This document shows positions 18,730-28,539 of a stretch of DNA of 64,000 nt, piece by piece. Under the pieces are notes generated by a model, which saw nothing but the letters and a program-made list of their open reading frames with translations, was not told where the DNA came from and made no database searches. Source of the DNA: Arthrobacter sp. StoSoilB5. GTDB taxonomy: Bacteria; Actinomycetota; Actinomycetes; Actinomycetales; Micrococcaceae. Positions within the stretch are counted from its first letter, which is position 1. Every line of letters begins with the position of its first letter. Position numbers and translations under genes: made by a program. The DNA lies in NCBI RefSeq assembly GCF_019977235.1, contig NZ_AP024646.1, positions 248,001 through 312,000 of the forward strand, written 5' to 3'.

Positions 18730-19659
18730 ATGACCCAGCCCCAAACCCGCACCCGTCGTGGACTCCGGCACCTGACCGGGCCCTGGAGCCGGCAACGGCT
18801 TCTGATCGTGCTGGTCGCGGTCATCGGCGTCGGAATCCTGCTTTATCCCACCGCCGCAGCCTGGTTCTCGGATCGGGTCCACGCCACCGAGATCAGCGGA
18901 TACGTGGATTCTGTCCAGACAATGAACCCCTCGGCGAAGAAGTCCCTCCTGGACCAGGCGCGGGAGTTCAATGAGGAACTGCCCTCAGGACCCCTCCGAG
19001 ACCCTTACTCCTTGAACGAAGCAGGGGAACAAACCACCATCGGTGCCGGCTCGGAGGCGTACAAGAAGATGCTGTCGGTCGGGCCTGGAGGCATGATGGG
19101 CCGCATCAGTATTCCCTCTATCCACGCGGATTTGCCCATCTTCCATGGCACCGACGAGGACACCCTCTCCAAGGGTGCTGGCCACCTCTTCGGCTCTGCG
19201 CTGCCGGTCGGTGGCAAAGGCACTCACAGTGTCTTGAGCGCTCATTCAGGGTTCGTCAACGCCACCCTTTTCGATGACCTGGACAAGGTCCATGAAGGCG
19301 ACGTCTTCAGCATCAACGTGCTCGACGAAACCCTCTATTACAAAGTCGACCAAATCCTCACTGTCCTGCCCGACCAAACCGAGGCCTTGCGCAAAGTTGA
19401 GGGCAAGGATTACCTCACCCTCATTACGTGCACGCCCAAAGGCGTTAACAGTCACCGGCTACTTGTTCGCGGTGAACGCACCGCTGCACCCGTCAGCGCC
19501 GACGGACCCCGCACCCTGCCCTCCACCACAACAGATCCCGGATTCCCTTGGTGGATTCTTGGCATCACGGGCGCGACAGTCCTCGCCATCCTCGCCACCA
19601 AGCCACGCAAGCGACCCTCCGAGGAAGAGATAGCGGCGCCACATGCGTTCAGCGCATAG
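18730..19659 (+). CDS. Class C (pilus-polymerising) sortase
   Basis: 309 residues, a membrane transpeptidase that joins pilin subunits. An N-terminal helix (LLIVLVAVIGVGILLYPTA, about 24-42) and a C-terminal helix (FPWWILGITGATVLAILAT) flank the catalytic domain. The active-site His is in LSAHSGF, the Cys in TLITCTPKG and the Arg in SHRLLVRG. A DPY segment (DPYSL) fits the lid typical of class C sortases. ATG 18730 was chosen; a TTG immediately before it is also in frame. As the only sortase beside both pilins, it is the expected polymerase. Confidence 0.93.
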   Translation: MTQPQTRTRRGLRHLTGPWSRQRLLIVLVAVIGVGILLYPTAAAWFSDRVHATEISGYVDSVQTMNPSAKKSLLDQAREFNEELPSGPLRDPYSLNEAGEQTTIGAGSEAYKKMLSVGPGGMMGRISIPSIHADLPIFHGTDEDTLSKGAGHLFGSALPVGGKGTHSVLSAHSGFVNATLFDDLDKVHEGDVFSINVLDETLYYKVDQILTVLPDQTEALRKVEGKDYLTLITCTPKGVNSHRLLVRGERTAAPVSADGPRTLPSTTTDPGFPWWILGITGATVLAILATKPRKRPSEEEIAAPHAFSA

Positions 19660-19668
19660 TCTAGGCGC

Positions 19669-20448
19669 ATGACGACTCGAGCCAACGAACTCACCGCCCT
19701 GGTCACCGGTGCCACGGCTGGGCTCGGTGCGGAATTCGCGCGCCAGCTCGCCGAAGCCGGACACCACCTTGTCTTGGTGGCCCGCGATGAAGAACGCCTC
19801 AAGGAAAAGGCCGAGGAGTTTGAACGCGACTTTAGTATCTCGGCGGAGGTTCTGTCCGCCGACCTGACTACCGACGTCGGGGTTTCCTTGGTGGCCGACC
19901 GCCTGCGGGACGCTGGGCGACCCGTGGACGTCCTGGTCAACAACGCAGGAATGGGACTCTTGAAGTCGTTCGAGCGGAACGAGTTGGAGGAAGAAAGGCG
20001 GCATCTGCGTCTTCACGTGCAGACACCCATGGAGCTGTGCCACGCGGCGCTCGAAGTCATGCTGGCCAGAGGCAAGGGCCGGATCATCAACGTCGCCAGC
20101 GTCGCGGCCTTCGCCAACAGGGGCACTTACTCGGCGGCCAAAGCCTGGCAAGTGACGTTCAGCCGGTGGGCAAACATCGCGTATGCGAAGTCGGGCGTGC
20201 AGGTCACAGCTGTGTGCCCTGGCTTCACCCACACCGAATTCCACGATCGCATGGGCATGGATAAGTCCGTGGCGCCGCGATTCCTGTGGCTCACCGCAGA
20301 CCGCGTAGTGCGGGAAGGGCTGGAGGACAACGCCAAGGGCAAGGCTGTTTCCATCCCGACACGGCGATACAAAGTGGTTAGCTTCTTTGCGCGTATCCTG
20401 CCGGCGAAGCTTACTTCCGGCCCGCCGCGCCGGCCCCTGCAGCCTTAG
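19669..20448 (+). CDS. SDR family NAD(P)-dependent oxidoreductase
   Basis: A 259-residue classical short-chain dehydrogenase/reductase. The Rossmann cofactor loop is TGATAGLG (about 14-21), the structural NNAG at about 89-92, the catalytic Ser in NVASVAAF (about 143) and Tyr-Lys in YSAAK (about 155-159). This resembles the DltE/YqjQ-like group acting on lipid-type substrates, but the substrate is not predictable. The start lies ten bases after the sortase stop. Its last 38 bases overlap the convergent FUSC gene. Confidence 0.88.
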   Translation: MTTRANELTALVTGATAGLGAEFARQLAEAGHHLVLVARDEERLKEKAEEFERDFSISAEVLSADLTTDVGVSLVADRLRDAGRPVDVLVNNAGMGLLKSFERNELEEERRHLRLHVQTPMELCHAALEVMLARGKGRIINVASVAAFANRGTYSAAKAWQVTFSRWANIAYAKSGVQVTAVCPGFTHTEFHDRMGMDKSVAPRFLWLTADRVVREGLEDNAKGKAVSIPTRRYKVVSFFARILPAKLTSGPPRRPLQP

Positions 20449-21514
20449 GAACCGCAACGCCAGGTGCCCTAACCAGCACCGCTACCGCGATTCCAATCAC
20501 CGCTCCGACGAACGTTTCAACCGCTCGTTCCATCACCAGCACGCCCGGGTCCATGGGCGCCGCCAGTTGCGCGATCAGCAGGACCACGGGCGTGAAGAAC
20601 ACCATGGCCCAGCCGTAGTGCCGCGCCATGAAAAGCTCGGTGGGAAACTGGCAGAGGACCACCACAATAGCCAGGACTACAGGGCCGTGGGTTGGGAAAT
20701 ACTGCAGCGGTGACAACGGAGTTGGGAAAAGTACGACGGCGACCACCGCCAACCCGAGGAACGTCCCCACGATGCGGTGGATGCCCCGGTGGACGCGGCT
20801 CGGGAGGTCCGCACCTGCCAACGGCACGGCCGCTGCGGCCATGGCCCAATGCGGATGGCCGCTCCCACTGAGCACGCCACACACCCCGGCGGCACCGACA
20901 GCGAGGGTGTAGCGGGCCGCGTGAACAAGGGCAGATTGCCGGAGCGGTCCGTGGAGGACTGGGACGTCGCGGGCAGCGCCCGGCTCCCACTTTCGATGCC
21001 GAAGCCAGCCAGCAAATCCCACCAGAAGCGAAAACGCAGCGGAAGCAGCACCGATCAGGACGGCAACCAGGAACGGAACGCTGGTGGGGACCGAGGCGCA
21101 CGCCCCCAATGCGAGGATGCCGAAGAACGGCCCGATCGGTTTAAGGCGAACCGAGTCGGCATATAAGGAACCCGCACCTGCAAAGAGCGTAGCCACCAAA
21201 ACCAGCCACCAGGAGTGGATGTGGTTGACGGAAAGAAACGTGCCGATGGTGAGCCCGCCAACCAGGACCAGCGCGGCTTGGGCCTGGTGTTTCAGCCGCA
21301 ATTGATGGGTTTCATTGCGTCCGTACATTCCAGTAAGGGCACCGAAAACGGCATACATCATGAGGTCCGGACGGCCTACGAGAATCAGGACCAGCCCGGG
21401 CACTGCGACACTGAAGGCCACCCGAACGGCGGAGAGACGGTCGTTGTTCGCCGGCCCCAGTTTGTGGAGCTCGCGGGCATGCGCCATGAATGCGGGCACG
21501 GAAAACACCACCAA
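20411..21514 (-). CDS. FUSC family integral membrane protein
   Basis: A 367-residue membrane protein of the fusaric-acid-resistance-like (FUSC) family, aromatic-acid or drug efflux components. Two sets of hydrophobic helices (about residues 25-165 and 205-350) are separated by a charged linker, matching the usual internal repeat of the family. The tail after the last helix is short (RAPGVAVPKAAG...), so no large cytoplasmic domain is present. The GTG at 21514 lacks a clear ribosome site; ATG 21487 (MAHAREL) is an alternative. The 3' end overlaps the convergent SDR gene by 38 bp. Confidence 0.82.
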   Translation of the reverse strand: MVVFSVPAFMAHARELHKLGPANNDRLSAVRVAFSVAVPGLVLILVGRPDLMMYAVFGALTGMYGRNETHQLRLKHQAQAALVLVGGLTIGTFLSVNHIHSWWLVLVATLFAGAGSLYADSVRLKPIGPFFGILALGACASVPTSVPFLVAVLIGAASAAFSLLVGFAGWLRHRKWEPGAARDVPVLHGPLRQSALVHAARYTLAVGAAGVCGVLSGSGHPHWAMAAAAVPLAGADLPSRVHRGIHRIVGTFLGLAVVAVVLFPTPLSPLQYFPTHGPVVLAIVVVLCQFPTELFMARHYGWAMVFFTPVVLLIAQLAAPMDPGVLVMERAVETFVGAVIGIAVAVLVRAPGVAVPKAAGAGAAGRK

Positions 21515-21582
21515 TCATTCAGGGCTTGTGGGCGAGCTATCTGTATCGAAAATTATCAGGAGTGGCGGGTGGGCCGCCATAA

Positions 21583-22686
<1,104 letters not shown>

Positions 22687-22732
22687 CAGCAACACTAGCG
22701 CGCTGCCCGGCAGAGTCTGGGAAGATCAAGGT

Positions 22733-23200
22733 ATGCCCGTAGCTTTCGTCTGCCGAACCCGCTCCGCCATGTCACCGCAGGAGCTGTTCGACCTGTCCCG
22801 AAACATCGACGCCCACGTTGGCTCGATGACCAAAAGCAGGGAAAAGGCCATAGACGGCGTCACCACAGGGCTGATCTCGGAAGGCGAGCAGGTCACTTGG
22901 CAGGCGTGGCACCTCGGAGTCCGTTTCCGCATGACCAGCCGCATCACGCGCATGGAGGCACCGGCGTCGTTCACTGACGAGCAAGTGCGCGGCCCTTTCA
23001 AGTACCTCCGCCACACGCATGAGTTCCGGCCTGACGGCAGCGGGACCCTGATGGTGGACACCGTGGAGTTCGCTGCCCCGTTCGGCCCTCTGGGCCGCTT
23101 GCTGGAGAAGCTGGTGCTGGCCAGATACCTGCAGGATTTGATCGAAACCCGCAATGGGTTCCTCGTCGGACAGGCACCTCCCGCACTGGATAAACGGTGA
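22733..23200 (+). CDS. SRPBCC family protein
   Basis: A 155-residue helix-grip (START-like) protein: CRTRSAMSPQELFDLSRNIDAH at the start, a strand-rich middle (VTWQAWHLGVRFRMTSRIT ... PFKYLRHTHEF) and a long C-terminal helix (PLGRLLEKLVLARYLQDLIETRN). Such proteins bind hydrophobic ligands, and many are of unknown function. ATG 22733 is preceded by GGAAG. The stop overlaps the next start as GTGA, so it is coupled to the GNAT gene. No catalytic residues can be assigned. Confidence 0.8.
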   Translation: MPVAFVCRTRSAMSPQELFDLSRNIDAHVGSMTKSREKAIDGVTTGLISEGEQVTWQAWHLGVRFRMTSRITRMEAPASFTDEQVRGPFKYLRHTHEFRPDGSGTLMVDTVEFAAPFGPLGRLLEKLVLARYLQDLIETRNGFLVGQAPPALDKR

Positions 23201-23712
23201 TCCGGCTAGCTCGAACAGACGATCTGCCGCGTTTGCAGGACATCGAGCGGGCAGCGGGGGAAGCGTTCCGGGGCCTGGGCATGGATCAGATCGCGGACGA
23301 CGAACCCTTCTCCTTGGACGAGATGAACGCCTACGTGGCTCCCGGGCGTGCCTGGGTGTGCGTTGACGGACTCGACTACCCGTTGGCGTATTTGTTGACG
23401 GATATCGTTGACGGCAACGCGCACGTGGAGCAAGTAAGCGTCCACTCGGATCAAGCGCACCAAGGACTCGGCCGCGAGCTGCTGCATGCTGCCCGTGTGT
23501 GGGCAAGAGGGCATGGCATGCAGCGCCAGACCTTAAGCACGTTCCGCGATGTGCCCTGGAACGCGCCGTACTATCGGCGCCTGGGCTTTCAAACGCTCGA
23601 CGCCGGTAGCTGGGGCCCGGAGCTCGCCAGGCTCATGGAGCACGAGGCTGAACTGGGACTGACGCGCTGGCCTCGGGTGGCTATGTGGCGTCCCGTGGTT
23701 CCGCCGGCATAG
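23197..23712 (+). CDS. GNAT family N-acetyltransferase
   Basis: 171 residues with a full GNAT core: strand-rich N-terminus (IRLARTDDLPRLQDIERAA), motif A VHSDQAHQGLGRELLHAA (about 84-101, Q-x-x-G-x-G acetyl-CoA loop) and the C-terminal APYYRRLGFQTL typical of the family. GTG 23197 overlaps the preceding stop (GTGA), implying co-translation with the SRPBCC protein. The substrate is unknown. It abuts the convergent VOC gene with no gap. Confidence 0.88.
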   Translation: MIRLARTDDLPRLQDIERAAGEAFRGLGMDQIADDEPFSLDEMNAYVAPGRAWVCVDGLDYPLAYLLTDIVDGNAHVEQVSVHSDQAHQGLGRELLHAARVWARGHGMQRQTLSTFRDVPWNAPYYRRLGFQTLDAGSWGPELARLMEHEAELGLTRWPRVAMWRPVVPPA

Positions 23713-24114
23713 CTACTCGGCCACCAGCTCAACTTCGTAGCTGTCAGTGTTGATCAAATATGCGGCATAGTGATCCGGACCTCCGGCGTGCGGATACTTC
23801 GACTCGAACATCTCATACCAGCCGGCGTCGGCGCCGAGAGCGCGAATCCGGTCCACGTTTTCCCGGGTACCAGCATGGAAGGCCACGTGATTGAGCCCGG
23901 GATCGGTGCGTCGGTGGGCGGTTCCGGTGATGGCATCGGAGCCTTCCACCACCACATAGGTGCCATTGAGCTTCCAACTACACCCCGTAGGCCAGTCCTG
24001 GAACGGCTTGTAGCCAAGTTCGCCCAAGAGCCAGCCCCACTCCTCCCGGGCACGTTCAAGATGCGGCACCCAGATCTCAAGGTGATGGATGGAACCCACA
24101 GATGCGTCAGGCAT
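23713..24114 (-). CDS. VOC (glyoxalase/bleomycin resistance fold) protein
   Basis: 133 residues of the vicinal-oxygen-chelate fold: IHHLEIWVPHLERAREEW at the start (metal-ligand His at 10-11), a central DPGLNHVAFHA (about 71-81) and a C-terminal YAAYLINTDSYEVELVAE carrying the usual terminal Glu. Family members are metal-dependent lyases, dioxygenases or drug-binding proteins; none can be chosen here. It lies directly against the convergent GNAT gene and 39 bp downstream of the EamA gene on the same strand. Confidence 0.85.
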   Translation of the reverse strand: MPDASVGSIHHLEIWVPHLERAREEWGWLLGELGYKPFQDWPTGCSWKLNGTYVVVEGSDAITGTAHRRTDPGLNHVAFHAGTRENVDRIRALGADAGWYEMFESKYPHAGGPDHYAAYLINTDSYEVELVAE

Positions 24115-24153
24115 GGGCCGAGTCTACGAGATCAGGGCCCTCGGGCGGCAGCT

Positions 24154-25086
24154 TCAGGTTCTCGACGGCGGGTTGAGCCTGATGCGGACGGCCGCACCTG
24201 CGCAGAGGATCACAGCGAGTCCACCAACAGCGGTGGTCCACGTCATCGATTCTCCCAACAACAGGCTTGCCCACGCGATGGTCATGACCGGTTGGACGAG
24301 TTGGATCTGGCTGACTTGCGCGATGGGGCCGATCGCCAGGCCGTGGTACCAGGCGAAGAATCCGAGGAACATGCTCACGACCCCCAGATAAGCGAAGGAC
24401 AACCACTGGCCGGGCGTTGCGGAGGGAACCCCGGATCCAAGGGAAAGAACCGTCAGCAGCAGCATGAAGGGAGAGGCCACAACGAGCGCCCACGAGATTG
24501 TCTGCCAGGGACCGAGTTCCCGTGCCAGCAGGCCTCCTTCCGCGTAGCCGATGGCAGCGGCCATCACTGCGGCCAGAAGCAGCAGGTCTGCCCAGTGAAG
24601 CGAACCGAAGCCACCAGACTGAACCAACGCGAAGACCATTGCAGCGATAACGCCTATGACAGTCAGGACCCAGAACAAGAGCCGTGGACGTTCCCTGCCC
24701 CTGATAACCGCTACCGTCGCCGTGGCTGCAGGCAGTAGCGCGATAACCACTGCTCCGTGGCTGGCGGTGGTGGACGTTAGCGCGAAGGTTGTCAGCAAGG
24801 GGAAGCCCGCAACGATGCCCCCGGCCACTACGACAAGTCGAAACCACTGAATTCCGCGTGGAAAGCGTTGACGGGTCAGCCCCAGGGCCAGTGCTGCAAG
24901 AATGGCGGCGACTACCGCCCTTCCCGCCCCAATGAACAGGGGGGATAACCCTTCAACCGCCACGCGGGTAAAGGGGACCGTGAAGGAGAAAGCAACAACG
25001 CCAAGAAGGCCCCACCAGACGCCTTGCGACGCCCCGCTGGATACCACTGGCCGTGAAAGTGTAGTAGCGCTACTATTGGGACTCAT
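24154..25086 (-). CDS. EamA/DMT family transporter
   Basis: 310 residues with ten hydrophobic helices in two EamA repeats (about 15-145 and 165-300), the drug/metabolite exporter layout. The segment WWGLLGVVAFSFTVPFTRVAVEGLSP is a typical first helix. ATG 25086 overlaps the divergent mocR-type start at 25085, leaving no room for an upstream leader; GTG 25047 is a possible internal start. A TATCGT five bases upstream could be a -10 for a leaderless message. The divergent PLP-binding regulator suggests export of an amine, amino acid or vitamin-B6-like compound (inference). Confidence 0.87.
   Translation of the reverse strand: MSPNSSATTLSRPVVSSGASQGVWWGLLGVVAFSFTVPFTRVAVEGLSPLFIGAGRAVVAAILAALALGLTRQRFPRGIQWFRLVVVAGGIVAGFPLLTTFALTSTTASHGAVVIALLPAATATVAVIRGRERPRLLFWVLTVIGVIAAMVFALVQSGGFGSLHWADLLLLAAVMAAAIGYAEGGLLARELGPWQTISWALVVASPFMLLLTVLSLGSGVPSATPGQWLSFAYLGVVSMFLGFFAWYHGLAIGPIAQVSQIQLVQPVMTIAWASLLLGESMTWTTAVGGLAVILCAGAAVRIRLNPPSRT
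25062..25075. promoter_or_regulatory. Perfect 14-bp palindrome between mocR and eamA starts
   Basis: TAGTAGCGCTACTA is a perfect palindrome whose right half runs into TACTAT (25071-25076), a good -10 for the MocR gene eight bases before its ATG. A GntR/MocR dimer could bind here and control both genes. It lies inside the first codons of the EamA frame if that gene starts at 25086. Confidence 0.6.
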
Positions 25087-26500
25087 GAATAACGATAGCA
25101 GTTCCCGGATTGTCTCGCGAGTAAAAGAGTGGATCGCAGGCGCCGCCCCGGGAGCCAAACTGCCATCCACCCGTCAACTCGTGGCCGAATACCAGGCCAG
25201 TCCGGTGACAGTGCAGAAGGCGTTGAGGACCCTCACGGCCCAAGGCTTGATAGAAAGCCGCCCAGGTGTTGGCACCTTTGTCCGGGCTTACCGTACGGCG
25301 CGACCGTCCGACTACGGCTGGCAGACGGCGGCGCTCAGGGCCGCCCAAACTCCGCGCCCCTTGAACTCTGGCGCCATGCGCAGTGCTTCGAACGATGTCA
25401 TTGCATTCCACTCCGGCTATCCGGACCGGGAACTCCTGCCGGAGCGGCTCGTCCGGGCCGCACTGACCCGGGCGGCCGGCGGCGACGCCGCCCTGTCGCG
25501 GCCACCCGCCCAAGGGCTTCCGGAACTGCAATCCTGGTTCGCGCACGAACTCAGCACCTCAACGCCGGTTGGCGTCACGCCACCCCAGCCTAGCGACGTC
25601 GTCGTACTTCCAGGGAGCCAGAGCGGACTTAGCTCGATTTTTCGCGGCCTGGTGGGGCATGGGCGACCCTTGTTGGTGGAGTCGCCCAGTTACTGGGGTG
25701 CGCTGCTGGCCGCGGGCCAGGCCGGTGTTCGTGTCATTCCGGTGCCCTCCGGTCCTGACGGGCCGGATCCCGACGAACTGGCGAGGGCTTTCGAGGAATC
25801 CGGGGCAAGGATGTTCTACGCCCAGCCCAACTTCGCCAACCCCACAGGTGCCCAATGGTCTCCCGAACGGGGCGAGGAGGTCCTCCGGATTGTCCGCCAG
25901 CACGGCGCATTCCTTGTGGAGGACGACTGGGCCCACGATTTCGGTATCACCGCGCAATCCGTACCGCTCGCCGCCCAGGACGATTCCGGCCACGTGGTCT
26001 ACATTCGCTCGCTGACCAAGAGCGTCTCGCCATCCATCCGCGTGGCAGCGATTATCGCCCGCGGTCCGGCCCGGGAACGGATCATGGGCGCGCAGGCTGC
26101 GGAGTCGATGTATGTCAGCGGCCTGCTCCAGGCTGCAGCGCTCGACGTCGTTACCCAGCCGGGGTGGCAAACCCACCTGCGCGGCCTGGGCCATCAGCTG
26201 CAGTCGCGCCGCGACCTGCTGGTCACCAGCCTGCGCGGACACGTTCCGCAGGCGCACCTCAGCCACCTGCCCAAGGGCGGCTTGAACCTGTGGCTGAGGC
26301 TGCCGGACGGGTTCGACGTCGATCAGCTCACCAAGGATTGCGAAGCGGCGGGGGTTCTCATTGCGGCCGGGACGGAGTGGTTCCCCGCGGAGCCTGAAGG
26401 CCCATACATCAGGCTCAACTACGCCGGCCCCAATCCTGGGGCATTCCCCGAGGGCGCGCGGATTATCGGCGAGGCTGTCAAAGGGTTGCTGCCGGCCTAG
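25085..26500 (+). CDS. MocR/PdxR-type regulator (GntR HTH plus aminotransferase-like domain)
   Basis: 471 residues. A GntR winged helix (about 5-70; IAGAAPGAKLPSTRQLVAEY ... LIESRPGVGTFV) is joined to a fold-type I aminotransferase domain with VLPGSQSGLSSIFRGL (about 175-190), YAQPNFANPTGAQWS (about 243-257), the Asp in VEDDWAHDF and the Schiff-base Lys region IRSLTKSVSPSIR (about 306-318). Such regulators sense PLP or a PLP-linked amine. The frame opens far upstream, but ATG 25085 matches the normal GntR start and a -10 at leaderless spacing. It is divergent from an EamA exporter, its likely target. Confidence 0.92.
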   Translation: MNNDSSSRIVSRVKEWIAGAAPGAKLPSTRQLVAEYQASPVTVQKALRTLTAQGLIESRPGVGTFVRAYRTARPSDYGWQTAALRAAQTPRPLNSGAMRSASNDVIAFHSGYPDRELLPERLVRAALTRAAGGDAALSRPPAQGLPELQSWFAHELSTSTPVGVTPPQPSDVVVLPGSQSGLSSIFRGLVGHGRPLLVESPSYWGALLAAGQAGVRVIPVPSGPDGPDPDELARAFEESGARMFYAQPNFANPTGAQWSPERGEEVLRIVRQHGAFLVEDDWAHDFGITAQSVPLAAQDDSGHVVYIRSLTKSVSPSIRVAAIIARGPARERIMGAQAAESMYVSGLLQAAALDVVTQPGWQTHLRGLGHQLQSRRDLLVTSLRGHVPQAHLSHLPKGGLNLWLRLPDGFDVDQLTKDCEAAGVLIAAGTEWFPAEPEGPYIRLNYAGPNPGAFPEGARIIGEAVKGLLPA

Positions 26501-26541
26501 GGGAGTGCCGCCGTCGAGCACTTGAGGTCGAGCATTAACAG

Positions 26542-26589
26542 CAGTAGCCACCAACTCCAAGGAGAGCGCCTTGGTGTTGGTGGCTACTG
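26542..26589. terminator. Long hairpin between convergent mocR and MFS genes
   Basis: CAGTAGCCACCAAC-T-CCAAGG pairs with CCTTGG-T-GTTGGTGGCTACTG: a 21-bp stem with one T-T mismatch and a 6-base loop. It lies between two converging genes and would work for both strands. There is no T-tract. Confidence 0.7.
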
Positions 26590-26648
26590 TGTGCGGCGGG
26601 GCCGCGAACTATCGGAAGCGCTGCTCAGAAGTTGCAGGCAAAGAGTTC

Positions 26649-28268
26649 CTAGGCGGGAGCCAGATCCTTGTCGCGGCGGCCGAAGACTTCGTCATCAATT
26701 GGCTGGCCGTCGAACGGCATCTCCTCCAGATTGATGAGCGGGTTGGTGTCCTGTGTTGCTACAAGTTCGCGGGCCTCGGCGGCAGTGTCCACGCTGGGCA
26801 TTGAGCCGGGCAGCGGACGCTGGGCTGACTCACGCAGGAAGTAGATGGCGATCGCACCCACGATGGACGTTCCCATCAAGTAGTACGCAGGCATCATGTC
26901 GTCGCCGGTGCCCTCAATGAGGCCCTGGACGATGAACGGCGTGGTGCCACCGAAGATCGCTACCGAGAAGTTGTAGGCGATGCCCATTCCGCCGTACCGG
27001 CTGGACGTCGGGAACAGTGCCGGGAGGGCTGAGGCCAGGTTGGCAATGTAGAACGTCACGGGGAAGGCGATGAGGGCAAGGCCTGCCAGGGTTGACCAGA
27101 TATCGCCGATGCCGATCAGCATGAAGGCGGGAACGGAGAACAGGATGGTACTGCCCGCGCCGATCCACAGCACTGGCCGGCGACCGATACGGTCGGACAA
27201 CTTACCGGTAAGCGGGATACACAGTGCCATGATCACCAGGACCGGGATGGTCAGCAGGGTGCCATGAACGGGATCGTAGCCCTTGGAATCCGTGAGGTAC
27301 GTAGGCATGTATGAGGTCAGGGCGTAGCCAACAGTGTTGGCCGCCGCCGCGAGGATCATGGCCAGGACGATCTGGCGCCAGTAGGCCTTGATGATGCCAA
27401 CCGGGCCCTTCGCCACGGCAGCATCCTGTGCCGCGGCGTCTTTGGCTAGGGCTTCCTGGGCGTCCAGGGTGGCCTGGAACTGCGGGGATTCCTCGATCTT
27501 GCTACGGAAGTACACGGCGATAAGGCCAAGGGGACCAGCGATCAGGAACGGAAGCCTCCAGCCCCATTCCTCCATGGCTGCCTGTCCGAGCGTGAGCTGC
27601 AGGACGGACACCAGCGCGGCGCCGAGGGCGAAACCGATGTAGCTGCCCATGTCCAGGAAGCTGGCGAAGAATCCGCGGCGCTTGTCCGGGGCATATTCGC
27701 TGACGAACGTGGTGGCACCGGCGTATTCGCCACCGGTGGAGAAGCCCTGGACGAGCTTAAGGATCACCAGCAGCGCGGCGGCCCAGATGCCGATCTGCGC
27801 GTAGCCAGGCAAGAGGCCGACGGCGAACGTACTTGCCGCCATGAGCATCAGTGTTGCTGCGAGCACCTTTTGGCGGCCCACCTTGTCGCCAAGCCAGCCG
27901 AACACGACGCCACCCAGTGGGCGCGCGATGAAGGTTGCGGCGAAGGTGCCGAGAAGGAAGAGTGTCTGAACGGACTTGTCCGCTTCCGGGAGGAAGACGG
28001 GGCCCATGGTGGTGATGAGGTAGCCGAACACGCCGACGTCGTACCATTCCATGGTGTTGCCGACGATCGTGCCGCCGAGTGCTTTCTTCAGCATCGGCTG
28101 GTCCACAACATTGACGTCGGATTCTTTCAACCGGCGCTTGCTGCGGAGCTTTGACTTCTTGGTGGTTTTGACTGCGTTGGCTGCGGCCGGGGTGTTGGCT
28201 GTTTCCTGGTTTTGGATGGTGTTCCTTTCGCCATCCGGGGAGACGGTCTTGCTTTGGTCTATGGGCAT
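26649..28268 (-). CDS. MFS transporter, metabolite:H+ symporter (ProP-like) family
   Basis: 539 residues with twelve predicted helices. The MHS signature GGTIVGNTMEWYDVGVFGYL (about 68-87) and the loop-2 motif GWLGDKVGRQKVL (about 124-136) are clear, so this is probably an osmolyte or organic-acid/H+ symporter like ProP/ShiA/KgtP. An unusual Lys/Thr-rich N-terminus of about 60 residues and an acidic C-terminus surround the core. ATG 28268 has AGGAGA at good spacing; in-frame ATGs further upstream lack this. It stands alone, with 271 bp of upstream DNA in which I see nothing coding. Confidence 0.9.
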   Translation of the reverse strand: MPIDQSKTVSPDGERNTIQNQETANTPAAANAVKTTKKSKLRSKRRLKESDVNVVDQPMLKKALGGTIVGNTMEWYDVGVFGYLITTMGPVFLPEADKSVQTLFLLGTFAATFIARPLGGVVFGWLGDKVGRQKVLAATLMLMAASTFAVGLLPGYAQIGIWAAALLVILKLVQGFSTGGEYAGATTFVSEYAPDKRRGFFASFLDMGSYIGFALGAALVSVLQLTLGQAAMEEWGWRLPFLIAGPLGLIAVYFRSKIEESPQFQATLDAQEALAKDAAAQDAAVAKGPVGIIKAYWRQIVLAMILAAAANTVGYALTSYMPTYLTDSKGYDPVHGTLLTIPVLVIMALCIPLTGKLSDRIGRRPVLWIGAGSTILFSVPAFMLIGIGDIWSTLAGLALIAFPVTFYIANLASALPALFPTSSRYGGMGIAYNFSVAIFGGTTPFIVQGLIEGTGDDMMPAYYLMGTSIVGAIAIYFLRESAQRPLPGSMPSVDTAAEARELVATQDTNPLINLEEMPFDGQPIDDEVFGRRDKDLAPA

Positions 28269-28539
28269 TTGGGCTTCTCCTAGGGAGGTCATTTGCTTGC
28301 GACTTCTGCTGCCCCGCTCTGGGCAGGTGTTCAATTTTACGGGGTTTGCCGCTTAAACCCCAGTTGAGATCCGATTTTTGGGCCCTTTGGGGATGCAAAT
28401 TGCCTAGGTGTGTTGCATCTCATTACCTGCTTTTGCCCTGCAACGGCGCGGAATCCGGGCGGTTTTTGCCCTCCCGGGCACGTTGTTACCAAATTGTTTA
28501 GCCAAGCCCACCGAACACGGCTTAAACGGGCGCAAAAGC

